From CAYGHG01 sp964349515 (GTDB taxonomy: Bacteria; Oederibacteriota; PGYV01; CAYGHG01): DNA of 6,362 bases. A program made the position numbers and the translations under genes. Below the pieces are notes generated by a model that saw only the letters and a program-made list of their open reading frames with translations, ran no database searches and had not been told where the DNA came from. Of this stretch, positions 1 to 4,357 are shown piece by piece. The DNA lies in assembly GCA_964349515.1 (NCBI GenBank), contig CAYGHG010000134.1, positions 1-6,362 on the forward strand. The letters are read 5' to 3'. The stretch's first letter is position 1; every line of letters begins with the position of its first letter.

Positions 1-18
1 CCTGATGGATATTATATC

Positions 19-41
19 AAGGCGGTGCCTTTCTTTTCTTT
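19..41 (+). terminator. Possible weak rho-independent terminator of an upstream gene
   Basis: A 5-bp stem (AAGGC, loop GGT, GCCTT, positions 19-31) is followed by a T/C-rich run, TCTTTTCTTT, up to about 41. This has the layout of an intrinsic terminator for a gene to the left of the window. The stem is short and the tract is interrupted by C residues, so it could be chance. Confidence 0.3.
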
Positions 42-84
42 CATATTATCTCTACGATTTTTTTGTACGGCATTTGTGAATGCA

Positions 85-125
85 GGGACAAAGACGAGCG
101 GCAGCAAGCCGGCCGCTCTACGGGG
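85..125. repeat. GC-rich palindromic repeat, left copy flanking hipBA
   Basis: This stretch matches positions 1797-1839 base for base except that three bases, CTG or TGA depending on alignment, are missing in the middle. Each copy contains GAGCGGC and its exact reverse complement GCCGCTC (97-103 and 112-118 here), so it can form a 7-bp stem, and it ends in CTCTACGGGG. It resembles the REP-like interspersed palindromes found between genes in many bacterial genomes. No transposase is visible, so the means of spread is unknown. Confidence 0.8.
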
Positions 126-141
126 TGGGGAACAACAACGA

Positions 142-157
142 ATTCCCGAACGGGAAT
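142..157. promoter_or_regulatory. Operator palindrome 1 upstream of hipBA
   Basis: ATTCCCG and CGGGAAT form 7-bp inverted arms around a central AA. The core, 143-156, fits the consensus TTMCCGWWCGGKAA shared with two more sites downstream. HipB-type antitoxins bind palindromes in their own promoter as dimers, so this is inferred to be a HipB operator. It lies farthest from the promoter and may help build a larger repressor complex. Confidence 0.7.
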
Positions 158-191
158 AAATATCTTAAATCATACTATTTACATCCATATT

Positions 192-205
192 TTACCGTTC
201 GGGAA
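192..205. promoter_or_regulatory. Operator palindrome 2 upstream of hipBA
   Basis: TTACCG-TT-CGGGAA is a 6+2+6 palindrome with one mismatched pair. Its left arm matches site 3 and its right arm matches site 1, so it looks like an intermediate of the two. It begins exactly 49 bp after site 1 and ends 7 bases before the proposed -35 box. It is inferred to be a HipB or HipAB binding site. Confidence 0.7.
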
Positions 206-212
206 TAAAAAC

Positions 213-241
213 TTGATTTTTGTGGAATTTTGATATATTAT
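213..241 (+). promoter_or_regulatory. Predicted hipBA promoter
   Basis: A -35-like TTGATT (213-218) is separated by 17 bases from a -10-like TATTAT (236-241). The predicted start of transcription, near 248, falls inside the third operator palindrome. An overlapping alternative -10, TATATT at 234-239, would give a 15-base spacer. The position between two operator sites supports the call, but it rests on consensus matching only. Confidence 0.5.
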
Positions 242-254
242 TACCGTACGGTAA
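241..254. promoter_or_regulatory. Operator palindrome 3 upstream of hipBA
   Basis: TTACCGTACGGTAA is a perfect 14-bp palindrome. It starts exactly 49 bp after site 2, overlaps the last base of the predicted -10 and covers the expected transcription start. Binding here would block RNA polymerase, which fits negative autoregulation by the antitoxin. The hipB ribosome binding site follows within three bases. Confidence 0.75.
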
Positions 255-267
255 AAAGAGGTGATAT

Positions 268-483
268 ATGCTTATTCAAGACAGCAAAACGCTCGGTGAA
301 ATTATCAGAAAATACAGAAAAGCCCAGGGGCTGACACAGGAAAAGGTAGCTAACTACTCAAATGTAGGGGTGAGGTTTATTGTTGATTTGGAAAAGGGAA
401 AACCTACCTGCGAGCTTGATAAGGCCCTGCATGTGGCAAAGATGCTCGGGATAAAAATTGAAGTGCGGCAGGAGGAGAAATAA
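268..483 (+). CDS. hipB: HipB-type Xre-family antitoxin and autorepressor
   Basis: This 71-residue protein is almost entirely one Xre/Cro-type helix-turn-helix domain. Residues 8-20 form the first helix. QEKVANYS (24-31) and GVRFIVDLEKGK (34-45) form the helix-turn-helix with the usual LTQE and EKGK signatures. The C-terminal part (about 50-67) resembles the AKMLGIKIEV strand that ends short HipB/y4mF-type antitoxins. HipB proteins act in the cytoplasm as dimers: they bind the HipA kinase, neutralise it and repress their shared promoter. The ATG at 268 is preceded by AGAGGTG (257-263), a good Shine-Dalgarno sequence at proper spacing. The stop overlaps the hipA start by one base, and three palindromes upstream are its probable operators. 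The family call is firm; DNA targets and neutralising activity are inferred. Confidence 0.92.
   Translation: MLIQDSKTLGEIIRKYRKAQGLTQEKVANYSNVGVRFIVDLEKGKPTCELDKALHVAKMLGIKIEVRQEEK
471..477 (+). promoter_or_regulatory. Ribosome binding site of hipA within hipB
   Basis: GGAGGAG lies in the last hipB codons, 5 bases before the hipA ATG at 483. With the one-base stop/start overlap (TAATG), it fixes the hipA start and implies translational coupling of toxin to antitoxin. Confidence 0.75.
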
Positions 484-1820
484 TGGCTGAGAGAAAACTG
501 GAGGTTTACCTGCACGGAAGAAGGAGCGGCGTGCTGTATGATAATGACGGCGTGCTGTCATTTATTTATGACAGCAGTGCTGATACGCCGCTTACTGTCA
601 GGATGCCGTTAAGGGAACAGCCATATACTGACAAAGATTGCAGGGTGTTTTTTGAAAATCTTCTGCCCGAAGGTGAAATCAGAGGCGTGGTTGCGGTTAA
701 AGAGAGGGTGTCTGAAGGAAATGTTTTCTCGCTGCTGGAAAAAATAGGCGGGGAGTGCGCGGGTGCTGTTTCGCTGTATGAGGAAGGAATGCAGCCCGTG
801 AAGGGCGGCGAAACAAAGCCGCGGGTAATAACAGATGAGGCGCTGTGCGCCATTATTGATTCACAGAAATCTTCGCCTCTGCTGACAGGCAATAATATAA
901 GGCTTTCGCTTGCCGGCGCGCAGGCGAAATTTGCAGTCTATGTAGATGGCGGGGCGGTGTACTACCCTGATGACAAACATTTTTCATCTCATCTTGTCAA
1001 ACCGGGTAACAGCATATTTGAAGGAATCGCTGTGAATGAATATTTCTGCATGAGGCTTGCCGCGCTCATGGGGCTTACCGTGGCGGCCACTGAAATAAAG
1101 AGCGTAAACAACAGGAGTTACATCATAGTTGACAGGTTTGACAGGATGATAAAAGAGGGAAAACGCCGCAGGCTGCATCAGGAAGATTTCTGCCAGGCGC
1201 TTGGCCGGACTCCTGACAGAAAATATCAGAAAGAGGGCGGCCCGGGTATTAAAGAGTGTTTTAAATTTCTTGAGGGGCGCGCGGGAATTGCGCCGCTTGA
1301 GAGGCTGTTGTCTGTTTTTGTATTTAATTACCTGATAGGCAACTGCGACGCTCATGCAAAGAACTTTTCGGTTCTGCACGATGTTGACGCCGTATCGGTA
1401 AAGGACGGCAAACTTTACGCATTGGAAAATAAAGGGGGCATAACCCCGGCTCCGTTCTATGACCTGGTGTCAACAGAGGTGTATGATGCCCTTTCAAAGG
1501 AAATGGCCATGAAAATAGGCGCGGCATGGGATATCCGCGAAGTCCAGAAAACGGATTTCTATAAAGCCGCGGCCGAACTGAATGTCAGGGAAAAGGAGGT
1601 TGATTCCCTGATTGAAAGTTTTTCGGAAATAAAGGAAAAAGCCGCAATTGTAATTTCAGATATCGAGCAGAGCGGATTTGACGCCGGTATATGCCGCAGG
1701 ATATCTGAAGGAATAAAAAAGAGATATGAAAAACTGAGCGGGGGAGCCGCAGAAAATAGATTGAGAGCAAAGGGTAGAAAGGGCAGGACAAACCCCGGGA
1801 CAAAGACGAGCGGCAGCTGA
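483..1820 (+). CDS. hipA: HipA-type serine/threonine kinase toxin
   Basis: At 445 residues this is a full-length HipA, close to the E. coli protein, with an N-terminal Couple_hipA-type domain (about 5-105, including FFENLLPEG at 57-64) and a HipA_C kinase domain. Family landmarks are all present: the glycine-rich loop SLAGAQAKF (142-150), whose Ser142 matches the autophosphorylated serine of E. coli HipA; HLVKP (170-174) with the likely ATP-binding Lys173; the catalytic loop NCDAHAKN (287-294) with Asp289 and Asn294; and PFYDLVS (324-330) with metal-binding Asp327. HipA kinases halt growth by phosphorylating translation factors (GltX in E. coli); the target here is unknown. The kinase looks intact. 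The last 25 or so residues, after KKRYEKL (412-418), are low-complexity, basic and probably not native: the final seven (GTKTSGS) and the stop codon lie in a palindromic repeat also found upstream of the operon. Confidence 0.93.
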   Translation: MAERKLEVYLHGRRSGVLYDNDGVLSFIYDSSADTPLTVRMPLREQPYTDKDCRVFFENLLPEGEIRGVVAVKERVSEGNVFSLLEKIGGECAGAVSLYEEGMQPVKGGETKPRVITDEALCAIIDSQKSSPLLTGNNIRLSLAGAQAKFAVYVDGGAVYYPDDKHFSSHLVKPGNSIFEGIAVNEYFCMRLAALMGLTVAATEIKSVNNRSYIIVDRFDRMIKEGKRRRLHQEDFCQALGRTPDRKYQKEGGPGIKECFKFLEGRAGIAPLERLLSVFVFNYLIGNCDAHAKNFSVLHDVDAVSVKDGKLYALENKGGITPAPFYDLVSTEVYDALSKEMAMKIGAAWDIREVQKTDFYKAAAELNVREKEVDSLIESFSEIKEKAAIVISDIEQSGFDAGICRRISEGIKKRYEKLSGGAAENRLRAKGRKGRTNPGTKTSGS

Positions 1821-1839
1821 AGCCGGCCGCTCTACGGGG
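1797..1839. repeat. GC-rich palindromic repeat, right copy overlapping the hipA end
   Basis: This is the second copy of the element at 85-125, starting 1712 bp after the first. Arms GAGCGGC (1808-1814) and GCCGCTC (1826-1832) form the stem. It has three extra central bases, which create the TGA (1818-1820) that stops hipA. The left copy has no stop at that point. The two copies are direct repeats bracketing the hipBA operon. Confidence 0.8.
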
Positions 1840-1880
1840 GAAGATGGGGCTAAGGATGAGGATTTAGGGTTGAGGAATAA

Positions 1881-2040
1881 GGTAGAAAGACCCAGTGCAA
1901 AGGTTCAACGTGTAAAGGTGTAAAGGTAGAAAGACGAGTGCAAAGGGAGAAAAGCGAGTGTAAAGGTGTAAAGGGAGAAAGACGAGTGCAAAGGTGCGAA
2001 GTGTAAAGGTGTAAAGGTTAGGACGAGAAAGACGAGTGCT
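1881..2040. repeat. Degenerate interleaved tandem repeat tract
   Basis: Two short units alternate in this gene-free stretch. Unit A, consensus AGAAAGACGAGTGCAAAGG, occurs about five times with small changes (near 1884, 1928, 1948, 1976 and 2025). Unit B, GTGTAAAGGTGTAAAGG, occurs three times exactly (1910-1926, 1958-1974, 2001-2017) and is itself a near-duplication of GTGTAAAG. Start-to-start spacing of unit B is 48 and 43 bases. Unit A shares AAAGACGAG and flanking bases with the left arm of the palindromic repeat just upstream. The tract is transcribed only if hipBA transcription continues to the hairpin at 2042. No function is evident. The purine-rich stretch 1841-1880 before it shows nothing recognisable. 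Confidence 0.8.
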
Positions 2041-2041
2041 G

Positions 2042-2074
2042 AGGCGGGTTTGAAACCCGCCTTTATGATTTTTT
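2042..2074 (+). terminator. Strong hairpin with T-run, probable hipBA terminator
   Basis: AGGCGGGTTT (2042-2051) and AAACCCGCCT (2053-2062) are exact reverse complements; with a realistic loop, the stem is 7 to 8 GC-rich pairs. Six T residues follow at 2069-2074. The T-run starts six bases after the stem, farther than in a textbook terminator, so it may be an interspersed palindrome that also terminates. It would end the hipBA transcript and insulate the polyamine operon. Confidence 0.6.
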
Positions 2075-2101
2075 AACGGCATAAGGGAGAGGAAATAATG
2101 T

Positions 2102-2130
2102 TTGCATTGGCCCTGTTTTTGCTGTAATAT
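2102..2130 (+). promoter_or_regulatory. Candidate promoter of the polyamine operon
   Basis: TTGCAT (2102-2107) and TAATAT (2125-2130) are separated by 17 bases. They match the sigma-70 consensus at 3 and 4 of 6 positions. Transcription would start near 2137, leaving a leader of about 36 bases before the pdaD start at 2173. The match is modest; the correct spacing and the position between terminator and operon support it. Confidence 0.35.
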
Positions 2131-2157
2131 ATGACAAATTTTTACAAATTCCCCCAT

Positions 2158-2164
2158 AGGAGGG
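2158..2164 (+). promoter_or_regulatory. Ribosome binding site that selects the TTG start of pdaD
   Basis: AGGAGGG is a near-ideal Shine-Dalgarno sequence placed 8 bases before TTG at 2173. It lies inside the frame that would be translated from the earlier ATG at 2131, and that ATG has no comparable site. It therefore argues for the TTG start. Confidence 0.7.
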
Positions 2165-2172
2165 TACTTAAA

Positions 2173-2661
2173 TTGGCAAAGAAAATTAATGGCATTTCGG
2201 CTTCAATACCTAACAAGTTTTTTCTCGCGGCAGGGCACTCTGAAGGAATGACGCCTCTTAACGCTTTTGACTCTGCTCTCATGGACGCGGGCGTCGGCAA
2301 TACCAATCTGATGAGGATGAGTTCCATACTTCCCCCCAACTCCAAACAGATCAAACCCATTAAACTGCCGCTTGGCGCGCTGATACCTATCGCGTACGCC
2401 GGCAAGACGTCAACTCAGGTTGACGAGATTATCTCTGCCGGTGTTGCGGTTGCGATACCACAGGACAAAAAATTAAACGGCCTTATCATGGAATACTCGG
2501 CGGCGGGCAGGAAGATTGACATAGAAAAGATGGTGCGCGACATGGCTGAGGAAGGCATGCGCACCCGCAACTACAAACTGAAGCAGATTCTCTCCGTGGC
2601 ATCCGAGCATCACGTCCGGAAAATAGGCGCGGCTTTTGCGTCTGTCGTGCTTTGGTGGTAG
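2173..2661 (+). CDS. pdaD: Pyruvoyl-dependent arginine decarboxylase
   Basis: PdaD converts L-arginine to agmatine and CO2 in the cytoplasm, the first step of polyamine synthesis. The 162-residue product is close in length to the Methanocaldococcus jannaschii enzyme and follows it along its whole length: AAGHSEGMTPLNAFDSALM (19-37), NTNLMRMSSILPP (43-55), LPLGALIPIAYA (65-76), GLIMEYS (103-109) and a C-terminal AFASVVLWW. The proenzyme should cut itself between Ser50 and Ser51, turning Ser51 into the pyruvoyl cofactor; Glu107 matches the conserved acid of the active site. I chose TTG at 2173 because of the strong ribosome binding site and because the homologous sequence starts there. An in-frame ATG at 2131 would add 14 residues without family support. 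It ends two bases before speE and heads the operon. The family is clear; activity on arginine rather than another amino acid is inferred from the family and from speB. Confidence 0.93.
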   Translation: MAKKINGISASIPNKFFLAAGHSEGMTPLNAFDSALMDAGVGNTNLMRMSSILPPNSKQIKPIKLPLGALIPIAYAGKTSTQVDEIISAGVAVAIPQDKKLNGLIMEYSAAGRKIDIEKMVRDMAEEGMRTRNYKLKQILSVASEHHVRKIGAAFASVVLWW

Positions 2662-2663
2662 AG

Positions 2664-3506
2664 ATGGCGCCGAAAATAAAAGGCAAGTGGTGCACCGAAG
2701 TTTACAGGGATACCGCGCTTTCTTTTAAGATAAAGAAAAAACTTTACGGTAAGCGCAGCAAGTTTCAGATGGTGGAGGTTTTTGAAACCGAAAAACACGG
2801 CAACCTGATGGCGCTTGACGGCTGTTACATGGTCTCAACCGCCGAAGAGTTCGTTTACCACGACATGCTTTCCCATGTGCCGCTTTTCTCCCACCCGAAT
2901 CCTGAAAGGGTACTTGTAATAGGCGGCGGCGACGGCGGGACAGTCAGGGAAGTCATGAGGCATAAGGGCGTAAAAGAGATTGATTTTGTGGAAATAGACG
3001 GTGATGTTTATACGGTATCAAAAAAATATTTCCCGGCGCTGGTAAAGGGGCTTGAAAAGGATAAAAGGGTAAATTTCAAGTTCGGCGACGGCATAAAGTT
3101 CGTAAAGGAAGCAAAGAACAAATACGACGTGATTTTGATTGACGGCACTGACCCCTCTGAAATCGCGGGCGGGCTTTTTTCCACCGAATTTTTCAAAGAT
3201 GTTTACAACGCGCTTAAATCAGACGGCATCATGACGATGCAGTCTGAGGACCCTTATTATGACGCTGACATAATCAAAAACGTTCAGGACAGGCTTAAAA
3301 AGATTTTCAAGCAGGTGCATCTCTATCTCGCGTTCATCCCGATATACCCGTCGGGCATGTGGAGTTTTTCCTACGCTTCAAAGAAACACGACCCGAGGAT
3401 AATAAAAAACAAGAAGTCAAAAATCGGCAAATGCAAATACTATACGCCGGAACTACACAAAGCGGCTTTTGTACTTCCGCAGTTCGTAAAGGATGCCGTT
3501 AAATGA
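2664..3506 (+). CDS. speE: Polyamine aminopropyltransferase (spermidine synthase family)
   Basis: SpeE transfers the aminopropyl group of decarboxylated S-adenosylmethionine to an amine acceptor, usually putrescine to give spermidine. The 280-residue protein has the normal bacterial length and layout: a small N-terminal beta domain (1-55), then a Rossmann methyltransferase-like fold. Visible landmarks are YHDM (65-68), the nucleotide-binding loop VLVIGGGDGGTVRE (83-96), VEID (109-112), the active-site segment LIDGTDP (158-164), QSEDPYYD (193-200) and IPIYPSGMWSF (225-235). The DGTDP loop has Gly where Ser, Thr or Cys is common. The ATG at 2664 gives the usual N-terminus; TTG 2652 and GTG 2655 are possible earlier starts inside pdaD. 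It lies two bases after pdaD and overlaps speB by four bases. Agmatine could be the true acceptor, as in Thermus, and the sequence alone does not settle this. Confidence 0.93.
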   Translation: MAPKIKGKWCTEVYRDTALSFKIKKKLYGKRSKFQMVEVFETEKHGNLMALDGCYMVSTAEEFVYHDMLSHVPLFSHPNPERVLVIGGGDGGTVREVMRHKGVKEIDFVEIDGDVYTVSKKYFPALVKGLEKDKRVNFKFGDGIKFVKEAKNKYDVILIDGTDPSEIAGGLFSTEFFKDVYNALKSDGIMTMQSEDPYYDADIIKNVQDRLKKIFKQVHLYLAFIPIYPSGMWSFSYASKKHDPRIIKNKKSKIGKCKYYTPELHKAAFVLPQFVKDAVK

Positions 3507-4357
3507 AAATGTACAAAGAAACAAATTTCATAGGGTGCGACGCTTCTTTTGAGGAGGCTTCGTTCGTAATAGCCGGCATCCCCTATGACGGGACATCCTC
3601 TTTTCGCCCGGGCTCACGTTTCGGGCCGGATGACATCAGGAAAAAGTCATACTCCGTAGAAACTTTTTCCCACGAACAGGAAGCCGACCTGACCGACATG
3701 AAAATCTGCGACATGGGCAACCTCGATTTTCCCTTTGGCAACAGGGACAAGGTCCTCGCAGAGACCGAGGCGCTCGCTCAAAAGGTGATAGACTCGGGCA
3801 AAAAAGGGCTCTACATAGGGGGCGAGCACCTGCTGACGCTGCCTCTTATCAGGCGCTACGCCGACAAATACATGGGGTTAAAGGTCATACACTTTGACGC
3901 ACACGCGGACATGCGCGACGAGATGCTCGGCGAGAGGTTTTCGCACGCGACTGTGGCGCGCAGGATAACCGAGCTGCTGGGAACGAAATCGCATTACATG
4001 TTCGGAATCAGGTCCTATGAAAAAAATGAATATGAGTTCATAAAGAAAAACAAGATATTCTGCGACCCGGATTTTGACAGGTTTTTTGACGCCTGCAAAA
4101 AATTAAAAAACAGCCCCGTATATTTCACCCTCGATCTGGATGTGTTCAACCCCGCGGAGCTGCCGGGGCTCGGCACGCCTGAGGCTGGCGGCATCACCTA
4201 TAAAGACTACATGAAATATCTTCTGAAAGGGTTGTCATCCCTTAACATAGTCGGGATGGATGTGCTTGAGATGGCCCCTCAATACGACCCCTCGGGCAAT
4301 TCCGGGGTGTTTGCCGCAAAAGTAATCAGGGAGCTCATACTGGCGACGGGGAAATGA
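3503..4357 (+). CDS. speB: Agmatinase-family ureohydrolase (agmatine or N1-aminopropylagmatine)
   Basis: This 284-residue protein belongs to the arginase/agmatinase ureohydrolases, cytoplasmic enzymes with a two-manganese centre that remove urea from guanidino substrates. All six expected metal ligands are present: His109 in GGEH (106-109), Asp132, His134 and Asp136 in HFDAHADMR (130-138), and Asp211 and Asp213 in FTLDLDVFNP (208-217). GIPYDGTSSFRPGSRFGP (25-42), GLGTPEAGG (222-230) and GMDVLEMAPQYD (251-262) are typical agmatinase segments, which argues against arginase. ATG at 3503 overlaps the speE stop (ATGA), and AAAGGA (3488-3493) is a suitable ribosome binding site; an ATG two codons later is less well placed. 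With pdaD upstream the substrate is agmatine, giving putrescine, or N1-aminopropylagmatine, giving spermidine directly. Confidence 0.93.
   Translation: MKMYKETNFIGCDASFEEASFVIAGIPYDGTSSFRPGSRFGPDDIRKKSYSVETFSHEQEADLTDMKICDMGNLDFPFGNRDKVLAETEALAQKVIDSGKKGLYIGGEHLLTLPLIRRYADKYMGLKVIHFDAHADMRDEMLGERFSHATVARRITELLGTKSHYMFGIRSYEKNEYEFIKKNKIFCDPDFDRFFDACKKLKNSPVYFTLDLDVFNPAELPGLGTPEAGGITYKDYMKYLLKGLSSLNIVGMDVLEMAPQYDPSGNSGVFAAKVIRELILATGK

Noticed and set aside
11..16. TATAAT hexamer on the minus strand, possible divergent promoter
   Set aside because: No acceptable -35 box lies 16-18 bases upstream on that strand, and too little sequence remains to show a gene.
1..159. Open frame on the + strand from the window edge, ending at TAA 157-159
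   Set aside because: It could be the tail of an upstream gene, but it runs through the hairpin at 19-41, the palindromic repeat and the first operator. The 52-codon length is within chance and the product is not recognisable.
984..1379. 131-codon minus-strand open frame opposite hipA
   Set aside because: It is a shadow of the hipA coding frame, whose kinase motifs are intact; the antisense product resembles nothing known.
1881..2040. Tandem repeats considered as a CRISPR array
   Set aside because: The units are short, degenerate and interleaved; the spacing is irregular, the intervals are not unique spacers, and no cas gene is present.
2098..2127. Nine-codon frame (MFALALFLL) after GGGAGAGGAA, possible leader peptide for pdaD
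   Set aside because: It has a good ribosome binding site, but it coincides with the candidate promoter. It carries no arginine codons or attenuator structure, and very short frames of this kind arise by chance.
1864..2157. 97-codon minus-strand open frame through the tandem repeats
   Set aside because: Its product is a repetitive string (LYTFTLRTFALVFLPLHLYT type) that simply translates the low-complexity units. It has no ribosome binding site or family resemblance.
2652..2663. Earlier TTG or GTG starts for speE inside the end of pdaD
   Set aside because: The ATG at 2664 gives the normal SpeE N-terminus and sits just after the pdaD stop. The added residues MVVE have no family support.
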